From Nocardia sp. NBC_01327 (GTDB lineage Bacteria > Actinomycetota > Actinomycetes > Mycobacteriales > Mycobacteriaceae), in assembly GCF_035958815.1 (NCBI RefSeq), contig NZ_CP108384.1:1-64000 (forward strand): a stretch of 64,000 nucleotides of DNA, written 5' to 3'. Each line of letters opens with the position of its first letter. The stretch's first letter is position 1. Shown piece after piece: positions 25,787 to 34,843 of the stretch. The notes under the pieces are model-generated. The model did not search any database. It saw only the letters and a list, made by a program, of their open reading frames with translations, and was not told the DNA's origin. The position numbers and the translations under genes are program-made.

Positions 25787-26134
25787 ATGGCAGCAGATCA
25801 CCACGAATTCGACACCGACCCAGCGCTACCGGCCTGGCAGAGCATGACCTACCAGGTGTTCAACCCCGACCACACCGCCGGTGCGGCCTGCAACCGCGAC
25901 GGGGAGATCGTCGGCCTGCACCTCACCGACGACGCACGCGACAATGGCGATACCTGGCTCGCTGCCGAGATCTTGCGCCTGGCGCGCCTGGCACACATGA
26001 AATCACGGGTCGCCCTGCGCGCCGAGATGGAATCCAACGGCACACACGCCCACACCATCGACTCGTTCGACCTGCCGACCGAGGCCTCCTATCGGGCCAT
26101 GGAGGCGGCGGAATTCGGCACCTCCGCGCGATGA
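25787..26134 (+). CDS. Second YbaB/EspL-like small protein
   Basis: The 115-residue protein contains GAACNRDGEIVGLHLTDDARDNG followed by a helix (WLAAEILRLARLAHMKSR), the beta-turn-helix pattern of the YbaB-like ESX accessory proteins. TGTAGGAG lies 7 bases before ATG 25787. It is followed at close range by two further small or large ESX-type genes. Its likely job is as a small partner of the substrate encoded downstream, by analogy with EspL; the family assignment is tentative. Confidence 0.5.
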   Translation: MAADHHEFDTDPALPAWQSMTYQVFNPDHTAGAACNRDGEIVGLHLTDDARDNGDTWLAAEILRLARLAHMKSRVALRAEMESNGTHAHTIDSFDLPTEASYRAMEAAEFGTSAR

Positions 26135-26153
26135 GCGCCGAGAGGAAGGCGTC

Positions 26154-26474
26154 GTGAGCGAACTGCTGGACATCGATGAGCCTGAGGAGGTGATTGCCGC
26201 TGCGGGCCGGGTCGCCAGCGCCTCCGCAGCGGTCACCGACCAGATGATTGCCGTGGCCCGCGGGCTCGTGCCCGCGGGCAGTGCGAGCTCCGGACTCGAT
26301 TGCGCGCTGATGAACTCGGCGCAGTCGGTCAGATCGAGCCTGACCTATGCGGCGACTTCCGATAGCGATCGCGCCGTCGCGGTCCATCGCTACGTCGTCG
26401 GTGCCGTACAGGCACTGGTAGCGACAGACGACAGCGGTCGCACCCTCATCGACCACTCCGGGGAATCGGCCTGA
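26154..26474 (+). CDS. Small helical EspC-like/ESX protein
   Basis: The 106-residue protein is almost fully helical in character (EEVIAAAGRVASASAAVTDQM and RAVAVHRYVVGAVQALV), of the size of WXG100, PE or EspC-type proteins, but lacks both a WXG turn and a YxxxD/E motif. GAGGAAGG lies just ahead of GTG 26154. It sits 6 bases before a large substrate-like gene, so it may be that protein's heterodimer partner. This pairing is inferred from position and size. Confidence 0.45.
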   Translation: MSELLDIDEPEEVIAAAGRVASASAAVTDQMIAVARGLVPAGSASSGLDCALMNSAQSVRSSLTYAATSDSDRAVAVHRYVVGAVQALVATDDSGRTLIDHSGESA

Positions 26475-26480
26475 ATCCGG

Positions 26481-28979
26481 ATGAAGCCGCAGTGGGACCA
26501 CCCCTACTGGGATGCCATCGTCGGCGACAACTGGCCCGGCATCGGTCCGGATGCGTGGAACGCGCTGGAAGCCGCGGCACGCGACGGGGCGGCGACTATG
26601 GATATCGCCGGTTTCGAACAGGCGCGCAACGACTTCGAGAGTCGAGTGCGTTCCAGCGCCGCGCTGCAACCGGTACTGGACGACGCGCGCACCCAACAGT
26701 CGAGACTCTGGACACTGCGCGATGCTCTGGGCGCGGCCGCCGATACCTTCGGAGAGATCGCCGGACTGGTTCGGCGGACCTGTCATCAGATTCTCGACAT
26801 CCTCGATGCCGCCGATACCCGCATCGCCGGCGTGCAGCCGCGTGGCACGGACACTCCGCAGCAGGCCGATCGGGCTGTTCAGGAGGTTTCCCGCATAGTC
26901 GGCGAAGCTAGGCGCGAGGTCGCCGATGTCATGACGAATGCCATGAATATGGTGGGCCCACAGGGGATTCCGGGACTCTCGGTGATCAGCGAATTGCTCG
27001 GGCAACCGCTTCCAGCAGGCACCGGCGCCCCGGCCGGGCCCGGAGGTTCGCCCGACCGGCACCCCACCCAGGGCGGCGGAACACACCAACCGGCCGGCCC
27101 AGGACGGCCATCGAACTCCCCAGCCCCGATCCCTGGCAATCCCGGTGGGCCGCACGATTCATCCAAGCCCCTGGTCGACGGCGGTCCAGCGCCGACCGAA
27201 GCCGTAGTGAATCTGCCGGGCACGGCGGTGCCCGCCGGCACCAGACCCGCCGATATGCAGGATGGCAATGCGCCGGAAGATAGTGCGTCGCACAATAATT
27301 TGCCTGCTCCTCCCACCTCGCTCGCGAGCAGCGTGTTCGACGGTAGTCCGGAGAGTGATAGCCCGCCGTCGCAGATCGTCACGACGGACAACGGGGCTGA
27401 TTCGCCGGCGGCACCGAGTGCTGGCCCGTCATCCCAGGACATCGCTCACGCCACGCCCCCCGATGCCCTCGGATCACCGCGCATGGGCAGGGAGGCAACG
27501 GATCCTGTGGGAACTACCGACGGATCCGCCGTTGCCGGATCGACGCATCCGCCTGATTCACCGTCGGATTCCGCTGAAGCAGTTACGCAGTCGCGAGCCG
27601 AGCCCGGAGACCAGCAGGCCACGCCCGCGTCCGTCGACGTGTCGGACGTGGGCAGTCAGCTGCTGCCATTGTCCGTTGTACCGCAGATCGGGAATCCCTC
27701 TGCCGGATTTGCGTCCCCACACGCAACGTCGCAAAGTGTCGCCGCCACATCGATTTCAGGTTCTCCCACCTCGAGCGGCACCCCGACTTCAATGCCACCA
27801 CCGAACAGTGCTGTGCCTCGTGAAGCCACCGCCGCCCCGGCTACCAGAACCACCGGGACCGTGTCCGCAAACGCGGCACACACCGCTGATCACCGCTCGT
27901 ATACTCGCTCGGACGGCAGCGCAAATCGGAACCACGGCGACCGATCCGCTGCAGAGGGCGTCGCCGAATCACTCAGTGCGGCTGTAGGACTGGCGATGGC
28001 AACCGCTGCGGCTCCCGCGTTCGTACTGGGGGAGCAGGTCGACGGCGATGCGGCAATGGCGAGGACCCTGCTGCGCAGCATTCTCGCGGTCGTGGACTGT
28101 TCTCCCGTCGCACCGGCCTGGGCGGTATCTGTTATGCGTCATTCCGGCGGTATCAGCGTCTTCGTGACATCGAACGAGGGCCGAGGATGGTTGCCGGCCG
28201 GACTGTACCTGCCACGCTTGATCTCCACCCCCTGGTCCGGGGAGGTGGCAGAACCGGCCTGGGAGAACGTATCCGATCCGGCCCGCATCCTGGTCGAGTT
28301 CGGGCTCGCATCGGGGAGCGCATCCGGCGCCAGGCTGTCGGCAGTGGCGTCGTCACGGGCCATCGATCAGGCCATGCGCCATCGCCTCCCCGATCTACCA
28401 CTCGACGGCGATGTAACTGCGGCGTCCGAGATGGACCTGTCCGCCCCTCGACCGGAACTGCTGGATCGCCTGGAGTTCACTGCCTCTCCCCGCCTGCTAG
28501 ATCGGGTGGCAGCAGTCCCGGAGGAATCAATCGGCCGCATCCGTTCCACCCTCGCCCGCACCGCCCATACCCAGGTAGCCCAGGCGATCCCGGACACCGC
28601 CGCGGCCCTGGGCACCCGCGCACTCCGCGAACGCATCCTCACCGCACTCCACGGTCGCCAACCGGTCGCATCGGACTGGTGGGACGAACTACGCGACACC
28701 GACTTCCTACTTGCCGTGAACATGCAACAACATCGCCTGGACGTGAGCCGAATACCCCTGGGTGAGTTGCGATCCGAACAATCTGGGGAGCGACCTATCG
28801 TCCGCGCCCTCCACTTTCAACGGCGCTGCAACGAGCTGGTCCTGCTACTCGCCGAGACTCCCGACCGTCGCAGCCTGCGCGACGCGGTCTACGTCCATGC
28901 CCACCTCACCGAACACCCAGCTCTTTCGAAGACCGCCAGCGACCCGGTCCGGCGGCCGTTGGTCGACACCGGTCTCTAG
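26481..28979 (+). CDS. Large ESX-associated protein with DUF5632/5631-like C-terminal region
   Basis: The 832-residue protein has a helical N-terminal 170 residues, a Pro/Ser/Thr-rich disordered middle (about 180-500), and a folded C-terminal 310 residues. That end region contains SVFVTSNEGRGWLPAGLYLP and RALHFQRRCNELVLLL, shared with the protein at 29107-30969. I relate it from memory to DUF5632/DUF5631 of mycobacterial ESX-2-linked proteins such as Rv3899c. No signal peptide or membrane segment is clear, so export would be by the ESX system. Its function is unknown. Confidence 0.55.
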   Translation: MKPQWDHPYWDAIVGDNWPGIGPDAWNALEAAARDGAATMDIAGFEQARNDFESRVRSSAALQPVLDDARTQQSRLWTLRDALGAAADTFGEIAGLVRRTCHQILDILDAADTRIAGVQPRGTDTPQQADRAVQEVSRIVGEARREVADVMTNAMNMVGPQGIPGLSVISELLGQPLPAGTGAPAGPGGSPDRHPTQGGGTHQPAGPGRPSNSPAPIPGNPGGPHDSSKPLVDGGPAPTEAVVNLPGTAVPAGTRPADMQDGNAPEDSASHNNLPAPPTSLASSVFDGSPESDSPPSQIVTTDNGADSPAAPSAGPSSQDIAHATPPDALGSPRMGREATDPVGTTDGSAVAGSTHPPDSPSDSAEAVTQSRAEPGDQQATPASVDVSDVGSQLLPLSVVPQIGNPSAGFASPHATSQSVAATSISGSPTSSGTPTSMPPPNSAVPREATAAPATRTTGTVSANAAHTADHRSYTRSDGSANRNHGDRSAAEGVAESLSAAVGLAMATAAAPAFVLGEQVDGDAAMARTLLRSILAVVDCSPVAPAWAVSVMRHSGGISVFVTSNEGRGWLPAGLYLPRLISTPWSGEVAEPAWENVSDPARILVEFGLASGSASGARLSAVASSRAIDQAMRHRLPDLPLDGDVTAASEMDLSAPRPELLDRLEFTASPRLLDRVAAVPEESIGRIRSTLARTAHTQVAQAIPDTAAALGTRALRERILTALHGRQPVASDWWDELRDTDFLLAVNMQQHRLDVSRIPLGELRSEQSGERPIVRALHFQRRCNELVLLLAETPDRRSLRDAVYVHAHLTEHPALSKTASDPVRRPLVDTGL

Positions 28980-29041
28980 GAGACGCGTTCCCTACAGCCG
29001 GGAATACAGTTCGAGAAGGGGTGTGCTGCTTCGAGTTCGAG

Positions 29042-29057
29042 TTCCCATCGGCGGGAA
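29042..29057. promoter_or_regulatory. Palindromic operator candidate, type 1 (TTCCC-ATCGGC-GGGAA)
   Basis: A perfect copy of the TTCCC-N6-GGGAA consensus, identical over all 16 bases to the one at 39041. It lies 49 bases upstream of the ATG at 29107. A looser repeat with a 7-base spacer lies 54 bases further upstream (28988-29004), so two dimers could bind side by side. This separates the gene at 29107 from the preceding one as its own transcription unit. Confidence 0.65.
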
Positions 29058-29106
29058 GGCTGGACAATTGAACTATCGGTGAGGGCGGAGAGGAGCTCGA
29101 TTCAGC

Positions 29107-30969
29107 ATGCCGGAAAATTTGCATATCGAACCCGCTGTACTGCGCGACCTGGCGGCGCAGCACACGCAGGTCGCCGCGGACACGAAGGCCTGGGCTACGC
29201 CTCCGCACGACTGGCTGGCCACCTTTCCGAAAACCTATGGAAGTATCGCCCACGCTGTACATACCGCACTCAACAACTACTACGACGCACGGCAGAAGGC
29301 TGGCAATGCGCTAGCGGTCCAGCACGAGCAAACGGCAGCCGCGCTGGTCTCAGCTGCGGACAACTATGAACGCGCCGATCGGGAAAGCGCCGCGGCTATC
29401 CGCCAGGCCGGAAGCCCGCAGGCCCAGCAGCCGCTCTCTCATCCGGCAGGACCTGCCAATCACAGTGCGGCAGCGCCGGTATCGCCTACTCCCGACGCCA
29501 CTCGGCAACAGCCGGACACTTCGACACCGAACGAAGCGGCGACCACATCCAGTGCGCCCGCGACGGTGGAGCGACCGGTCACGCCGGGAGAGCCGGCCAT
29601 GCCCGGAGCGTCGGTCATGTCTGCAATACCGGCGATCGAGACGACGACCCTGGGGCCCATGCGGGACATCCCTGCCGTAGCCGACTCGGGCCTTCCCGCG
29701 ACCATAACTGCGCCGGACAGCAACGGTGCGCCTCCTCTCGGCATCACCGCCACGGGTCCGATGGATGCACCTACGAGTCAGATTCCGGCGACGTCTTCGA
29801 CGGGCGACGGTTCGACCGCCGCGGCCGAGACCATGCCGCCAACCGTGTTGACCCCCTTCGTCGCTGCGGTCGCTGCGGCCAAGGAGAAGGAGTCCGGGCC
29901 CGCATACCTGGTGAACGCTGTGGACAACGAGGATCTGGTAATCGCCCGAACGCTGCTGGCCGCAGTCCTGGCCGCGGCCGACTCGGCAGTCGGCCTCGCC
30001 TGGGCGGTATCGGTCATGCGCGGGCCGACCGGAGCCGGGGTGTTCATCACCACCAACGAGGGGCGCGGCTGGCTCCCGGCCGGCCTGTACATCCCGCGCG
30101 GAGTATCCACTCCCTGGCTGTGGGACGAAATGCTGGGCACTGACGGCGTAACGCCATGGGAAGGTGTCGCCGATCCGGCGCGAGTGCTGGCCGAGTTCGC
30201 ACTCGCCTGGGGCCCGAAGGCGGAGGCCAAGCTTACGGCGCTGGTGTCGTCCGGGGCGATCGACGCGAGCCTGCGGTCGGCGCTGACCGATGTCGCGGTG
30301 CAGGACCTGGTCCGACCCGCCTACGACGTCGACCTCCGGGTCTTCACACCGGACACCGCCGACCGGCTCGGCTTGGCCGCCTCGATCGCCGCGCTGGAAA
30401 GCGTTGCGGCGGTGCCAGATTCGGCCGTGCGCCGACGCAGCGTCGAGCTTGCCGTCGAGGCGCACGCAATGCTGGGCAGCTCGAGAGCGACACCGCCAGA
30501 AGCTGCCGAGGCACGGACACTGCGAGAGCGGATCCTCATCGCGATTCAAACCGATCAGCGGGTGCCCCCTGAGCTGTGGCAGGACCTGCGCGACGCCGAC
30601 GATCTGCTATCGGCGATCATGCTCTCCCACCGCGTCGATGCCGGCCGCATCGACCTCGGCGCGCTGAGAGTCGAGGATCAGGCAACGGTCCTGCGCACCA
30701 TGGTGTTCGAACGACGCTCCACCGAGCTGGTACTGCTACTGGACGACCAGCCGACCCGACAGACGCTGCGCGACATGATGTTTGCCCACGAACAAGTCGT
30801 GGCGCACCCACTGTTCGCCCAGACTTCGGTCGCTGCCGCTGTCGAGCAGACCTCCACGCCGGTCGTCGGATCCGTCAGCGCCACACCAGCGGTCGGCCCC
30901 ACCCCACCGAGCACAGTCACGGTGACGCCGACCGACGCGCCACCGGCACTCGTACCCGGGATTCCGTGA
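29107..30969 (+). CDS. ESX substrate with YxxxD signal and DUF5632/5631-like C-terminal region
   Basis: The first 100 residues are a helical hairpin ending in YERAD (residues 87-91), the export signal of type VII substrates. A Pro/Ala/Thr-rich linker follows to about residue 270, then a folded C-terminal region of about 330 residues with GVFITTNEGRGWLPAGLYIP and VFERRSTELVLLL. This region is paralogous to the end of the preceding protein. Rv3899c of the ESX-2 neighbourhood is the comparison I would make. GGAGAGGAG precedes the ATG. The end of the chain is again disordered (TPTDAPPALVPGIP). Confidence 0.65.
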   Translation: MPENLHIEPAVLRDLAAQHTQVAADTKAWATPPHDWLATFPKTYGSIAHAVHTALNNYYDARQKAGNALAVQHEQTAAALVSAADNYERADRESAAAIRQAGSPQAQQPLSHPAGPANHSAAAPVSPTPDATRQQPDTSTPNEAATTSSAPATVERPVTPGEPAMPGASVMSAIPAIETTTLGPMRDIPAVADSGLPATITAPDSNGAPPLGITATGPMDAPTSQIPATSSTGDGSTAAAETMPPTVLTPFVAAVAAAKEKESGPAYLVNAVDNEDLVIARTLLAAVLAAADSAVGLAWAVSVMRGPTGAGVFITTNEGRGWLPAGLYIPRGVSTPWLWDEMLGTDGVTPWEGVADPARVLAEFALAWGPKAEAKLTALVSSGAIDASLRSALTDVAVQDLVRPAYDVDLRVFTPDTADRLGLAASIAALESVAAVPDSAVRRRSVELAVEAHAMLGSSRATPPEAAEARTLRERILIAIQTDQRVPPELWQDLRDADDLLSAIMLSHRVDAGRIDLGALRVEDQATVLRTMVFERRSTELVLLLDDQPTRQTLRDMMFAHEQVVAHPLFAQTSVAAAVEQTSTPVVGSVSATPAVGPTPPSTVTVTPTDAPPALVPGIP

Positions 30970-31038
30970 GTTGCTGAAAAGCGGGAGATCCGATGCCACC
31001 GTTCACGGTCACGCGCCCGTTGACGTTCGGGCCAGTCG

Positions 31039-32667
31039 ATGAGCTCCGATACCGCATCACCGGGCAGCACGCCGCCACCGACTCTCCTCAGCACACTCGC
31101 CGGTCCTGACACGACCAAACACGCCTATATAGTCCAGCTGCAGCCTCCGATGGGCTCAATGGAGGCAATGCCGCCGGCACTTAGCGCGCTCATGGACAGG
31201 GCGCAGAAGTGGCTGCAGGACGCCGTGAACAAAATGGGTGTCGGGAAACCATCGACAGTACCCGACTTCGGAAAGCTGTTGTCCGACAACGGGATTGCAG
31301 ATACCGAGGACGCCAGCACGATGGCCACTCAGTACAAAGCGAAAGTGGACAACTTCCGCGCCGTCAAGACGTATCTGCTCAGTCAGGACGTCGACGTGAA
31401 TGTCCCGATAGGCAGAATGGCCGAGTTGGCACAGAATTCGTTGGGCCAGATGATATCCAAGATCGAAGATCTCAAAGACGTGCTGCGAGCGCCACAAAAC
31501 GCGAAAGATGCGCCGACAGCGGTCCAGCAGCACCCTAAGACGATCGCGATGGGCGTGTCCGACAACCTCACCGGCATCACGATGGACCCGGCGACCACGC
31601 AATATCTCATGGGCGAGCTACGCGCTTGTCTGGACAAGGTGGAGAAAATCGTCAAATCCACATCCGACACGGCCGCAGGTTTCAGCAAACAAGTCGCCCC
31701 GCCTGCGTCACCGATACCACCCACGACACCGACGCCGTCTTCGTCACCGTCTGCGACACCCACGCCACCTGCAGCCTCCGGCGTACCGATTGATAGCACC
31801 TTGAGCGGCAACTTAGCTGACGGTGGCCCACTCGCCATTTCCCCCGCGCCCGCTAGCTCCGATCCAGGAGCTACTCTCACTGCTGCCACCGGTGCTGCCA
31901 TTCAACCGATAGAAGCGGCCGCCGGAACGTCGAACGGCACCTCGGCGGGTTCCGTCGCCGGTGATAGCTCGGGCTCGGGCGACATGGGGACGACCATGAT
32001 GATGACGATCGGGATGGTGATGTCGGCCCTACCCAATATTGCGAAGACGCTCATGGACGCGATCGACTCACCACAGGATGATTCGCGCAACCGCGAACAC
32101 CGCGACAGGGCTCCGGCCCCTGCGAATGCTCAGCCCGTTCCGGAACCCGTGCAGGCTACGCCCGCCGTGTACGCCGACCCGCCTCCGGCGACTGCCCTCC
32201 CCGTCATTCCTCCTGGTACGACCCCCGCACCCGACCTGAAATCAGAACCCCTCGTGAGATTGAAGGACGGCTCGACTCAACCGGTCGCACCAGTGGTCGC
32301 CGCAGCGGTGCTCAGGGAGTTCAACAACCACAGCGGTAGCGATGCCCAGGCCGCCTATACCGGAGCGGCGGCCGACTCGGCGTCGGGCAACCCATGGAAC
32401 AGTGGCTGGACCAAGATCGACAGCGCCCAGCTCCGTACCGGCGACGTTGCGCAGTGGGACAACCGCATGGCGTTGGTCATCACCGAGAACGGCAAGTTGT
32501 ACATCATCGTCAATGGCGAACAGGTAGAGCTGAAGGATCCGCAGAACCCGCCCGACGGTGGACACGGCACTTACGGTGAATTCCGCGGCTACTTCCACCT
32601 GACTGGCACCGACGTCGGTGTCGCCGCATCGCCGGTGACGAATCCGCCCCCGGTCAAACCCGTCTGA
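31039..32667 (+). CDS. ESX-associated candidate substrate with NlpC-like end domain (paralogue of 21563)
   Basis: The 542-residue protein has a helical N-terminal 220 residues, a Pro/Ser/Thr-rich middle containing a hydrophobic stretch (MMMTIGMVMSALPNIAKTLM), and an end domain of about 130 residues. That domain reads PVAPVVAAAVLREFN, AAYTGAAADS and TGDVAQWDNRMALVI, matching the end of the protein at 21563. It looks like an NlpC/P60 fold without catalytic residues, so binding rather than hydrolysis is likely. ATG 31039 has no good ribosome-binding site. An out-of-frame ATG at 30993 has one, so the start, or an upstream leader peptide, deserves attention. Confidence 0.55.
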   Translation: MSSDTASPGSTPPPTLLSTLAGPDTTKHAYIVQLQPPMGSMEAMPPALSALMDRAQKWLQDAVNKMGVGKPSTVPDFGKLLSDNGIADTEDASTMATQYKAKVDNFRAVKTYLLSQDVDVNVPIGRMAELAQNSLGQMISKIEDLKDVLRAPQNAKDAPTAVQQHPKTIAMGVSDNLTGITMDPATTQYLMGELRACLDKVEKIVKSTSDTAAGFSKQVAPPASPIPPTTPTPSSSPSATPTPPAASGVPIDSTLSGNLADGGPLAISPAPASSDPGATLTAATGAAIQPIEAAAGTSNGTSAGSVAGDSSGSGDMGTTMMMTIGMVMSALPNIAKTLMDAIDSPQDDSRNREHRDRAPAPANAQPVPEPVQATPAVYADPPPATALPVIPPGTTPAPDLKSEPLVRLKDGSTQPVAPVVAAAVLREFNNHSGSDAQAAYTGAAADSASGNPWNSGWTKIDSAQLRTGDVAQWDNRMALVITENGKLYIIVNGEQVELKDPQNPPDGGHGTYGEFRGYFHLTGTDVGVAASPVTNPPPVKPV

Positions 32668-32802
32668 CGCCGATCTGTTCCGACAGTATCCGATTGCACT
32701 GCGGCACCTTCGATCTCAGCTAGCCTGAGTGAGGTCCTCTATGTTCCAATCTAATCCGCAAGGATCGGCATGGTCGCCCGACAAATTTGCCGCGTGGTGG
32801 CT

Positions 32803-33273
32803 TCAGGATGTCGTGCTCGGTGGCAACCAGCCCAATTGCCGAGCTCTGCCGAGATCGTCGCGGGCAGCCCAGTGTTCGATCACCATCCCGTCCACCATGC
32901 GCATCCAATGCGTTTGCGCGACCGAGAAGCACTTCCCTGTGCCAGGAAACACCTGATCTACTTCGCCCTCGGTGTTGTAGACGACAAACGAACCGACCTG
33001 TCGGCCAATCATAATGGTGTCCAGGCACACCAGATCTTCATCGGCCACAGCGTGCCGGATCTCGTGACGCATGTCGGCGAAAGCTGTCCGCAGCCACAGC
33101 GCCGTGGAGTAGAAACCATGGGGCCCTCGCAGCCGGGTCGTCGGTGGCTCATGCAGGCTCTCACGATTCCTCGCATCAGGATGAATGACAGCCTCGAAGT
33201 CTGCGCGAGTTCCGGTTGACATAATCTCGAGACTGCGGATAGCCGCGGCCTTCGAGTTGGTACGTGCGCTCAT
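32803..33273 (-). CDS. SnoaL-like/NTF2-fold protein (ester cyclase-like)
   Basis: The 156-residue protein has the SnoaL-type pattern: an N-terminal helix (AAIRSLEIMSTG), then HPDARNRESLHEPPTTRLRGPHGFY, ADMRHEIRHAVADEDLVCL, and the closing MVDGMVIEHWAARDDLG, where the His-Trp pair is typical of the family. These proteins catalyse cyclisation or hydroxylation of small molecules or act as binding proteins. I chose ATG 33273 rather than 33315 because the conserved domain starts there. It is on the opposite strand to most of the surrounding ESX-associated genes and has no obvious link to them. Confidence 0.7.
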   Translation of the reverse strand: MSARTNSKAAAIRSLEIMSTGTRADFEAVIHPDARNRESLHEPPTTRLRGPHGFYSTALWLRTAFADMRHEIRHAVADEDLVCLDTIMIGRQVGSFVVYNTEGEVDQVFPGTGKCFSVAQTHWMRMVDGMVIEHWAARDDLGRARQLGWLPPSTTS

Positions 33274-33404
33274 GCGGCTCCCAAAAGCTGTAAACGAGAT
33301 CGGGCCCAGTGCCAAGACACCGCACTCCGATCAACGACCCCTTTTCGCTCGGTCTGTCGTTGTCGGCATGTTATTGACGATGACGGGTCCGAGCACCGCG
33401 TTCA

Positions 33405-33420
33405 TCCCCAGTCACGGGAA
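33405..33420. promoter_or_regulatory. Possible type 1 palindrome (TCCCC-AGTCAC-GGGAA)
   Basis: It fits the TTCCC-N6-GGGAA pattern with one mismatch in the left arm, as does the copy ahead of eccA. It lies 132 bases upstream of the SnoaL-like start on the minus strand and just past the end of the 33468-34646 gene. Distance and mismatch make it weaker than the others. Confidence 0.3.
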
Positions 33421-33467
33421 GGTGAGCCGTTCGCCCAAAAGGTGTCGACACTGTCGCTGCCTCGGCA

Positions 33468-34646
33468 CTATTCGCCGGAGCCGGTTGTGATGTTTCCCGG
33501 CGGGCCTGGGGGAGGAGCTGGGGCTGGAGGGGGCGGCGGAGGGGCGGGCGGCACCGTGGTCGACCGCTGTCGGGAGCCGGGCATCCCAGGCGAGGGCACG
33601 GCACCCGGCACCGCGTTCGGGTTCTGTTGGGAGCTTTGAGTTCCCGGTGGCGGCGAGCCTGGCGGCGCCGCGTTCGGGTCCTGAGGGGCGCCCGGTGTCC
33701 CATTCTGGTTCTGCTGAGCGCCAGGCGGTCCCGGCGGCGGTGCGCCTGGTGGCGCCGCGTTCGGGTCCTGAGGGGCGCCTGGTGCCCCGGTCGGGTTCTG
33801 CGGGGCGCCTGGTGCCCCGGTCGGGTTCTGCGGGGCGCCTGGTGTTCCCGGTGGCGGTGCCCCGGGCGGCGCCCCATTTTGGTTCTGCGAATTGTTGTGC
33901 TGCTCGTTTTGTGACTTGATCCACTCCGCTGCCACGGGAGCCAACGCTGACAACGCCATCACCCCAACCATGGGGATCATGGTGATCATCTGTGTGAGGC
34001 TGCTGCCAATTCCGCTGTCGCCCGAACTTGATGTTCCCCCGCCGGAAGCGGTCGTCGGTGATGTGCCAGTACCACTGGGGTCCCCGTTACCCGGGACTCC
34101 AGTGCCGGCGTCACCATTCCCGGACCCTCCGCCCGCCATTTGAGCATTATTCGCAGCGGCCTGGGCGACGTCTTGATCCACCGTGTCCACCGCCTGCCCG
34201 ATTTCCTGCATAAGGCTTGTTTCCTGCGCGGAGGTCAACTTCTGTGATCCGACAGCGTGCAGCGTGCTCGTCAGGTCCGCGACAATGCCCCCGATCGTGG
34301 CGAGCGTCTGGTCATTCGCCGCCGCGACCACGATGGAAACCTGCAGCACTTGTCCATCCATGGCAAGCAGCGCGGTCTTGCGAGCCTGAACCGCGGCGAG
34401 TGTCTGCTGATATTGCGTTGTCGCCGCGCTCTGTTCCAGATTCGTATAAACCACGGTGGTGAGCAGATCATCGACACTCGGCGGAGGGTCGGTAGTGCCC
34501 CGCCCGAGCAGATCGACCGAACTCTGGATCGCGGCATCAGCCATGGAGATGAAACTCGTCAGTGCGGCTGAGGCGCCAGGTGGGCTGGGCAGCGGCGGCA
34601 CCGTCCAATAGTGCTGGCCGACCGCGCCGGTCTCGGCTGACGTCAC
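33468..34646 (-). CDS. ESX-associated protein with helical N-terminus and Pro-rich repeat tail
   Basis: The 392-residue protein has a helical region to about residue 150 (LEQSAATTQYQQTLAAVQARK), a Gly/Ser linker, a hydrophobic stretch (MITMIPMVGVMALSALAPVAA), and then a Pro/Gly/Gln/Asn-rich tail built of repeats like GAPGAPQNPT. The layout matches the proteins at 21563 and 31039, but the NlpC-like end domain is missing. The start is GTG 34646, with AGAGAGGCGG upstream. The longer frame up to 34811 runs through the palindrome and looks non-coding. It is divergent from an NlpC/P60 gene, and I infer an exported or surface-associated protein. Confidence 0.55.
   Translation of the reverse strand: MTSAETGAVGQHYWTVPPLPSPPGASAALTSFISMADAAIQSSVDLLGRGTTDPPPSVDDLLTTVVYTNLEQSAATTQYQQTLAAVQARKTALLAMDGQVLQVSIVVAAANDQTLATIGGIVADLTSTLHAVGSQKLTSAQETSLMQEIGQAVDTVDQDVAQAAANNAQMAGGGSGNGDAGTGVPGNGDPSGTGTSPTTASGGGTSSSGDSGIGSSLTQMITMIPMVGVMALSALAPVAAEWIKSQNEQHNNSQNQNGAPPGAPPPGTPGAPQNPTGAPGAPQNPTGAPGAPQDPNAAPPGAPPPGPPGAQQNQNGTPGAPQDPNAAPPGSPPPGTQSSQQNPNAVPGAVPSPGMPGSRQRSTTVPPAPPPPPPAPAPPPGPPGNITTGSGE
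33781..33840 (-). repeat. 30-bp tandem repeat, two perfect copies within a degenerate array
   Basis: A 30-base unit is repeated exactly twice and flanked by decayed copies over about 33660-33870. It encodes the decapeptide GAPGAPQNPT on the minus strand and keeps the frame. It is coding low-complexity sequence, not a CRISPR array: there are no unique spacers. Confidence 0.85.
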
Positions 34647-34687
34647 GTGTCGGCACCGCCTCTCTGTCGATCTCCCATTGTCCGGTG

Positions 34688-34703
34688 TTCCCCGAAATGG
34701 GAA
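34688..34703. promoter_or_regulatory. Palindromic operator candidate, type 1 (TTCCC-CGAAAT-GGGAA)
   Basis: Both arms match the consensus fully. It is in the 197-base divergent gap, 42 bases before the minus-strand GTG 34646 and 140 bases before the plus-strand ATG 34844. On the minus strand, GGACAAT follows at the same distance as in the copy at 29042, which supports a shared promoter architecture. Confidence 0.65.
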
Positions 34704-34843
34704 GACCCGAAAACCAGGGGCGGTGCATAGTCGACAAACGACCGACAGTCGGGTCGATCGGGCAGGGGGATGCCCGAAAGTGACTGAGCAACAGAATGTT
34801 TGAGACCGCAACGGTCAGTGATGCGCGAAGGTGGGTAGTGCGA

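Noticed and set aside
29350..30549. 399-residue minus-strand frame
   Set aside because: It is Arg/Gly-rich and lies wholly opposite the YxxxD substrate gene. It has shadow composition.
30993..31109. 38-codon frame with a good ribosome-binding site overlapping the start of the gene at 31039
   Set aside because: It is out of frame with the main gene and has no recognisable features. It might be a leader peptide, but the sequence alone does not show it.
33660..33870. Repeat array that might be taken for CRISPR
   Set aside because: The units are contiguous, in frame and encode a Pro-rich tail. There are no unique spacers and no cas genes.
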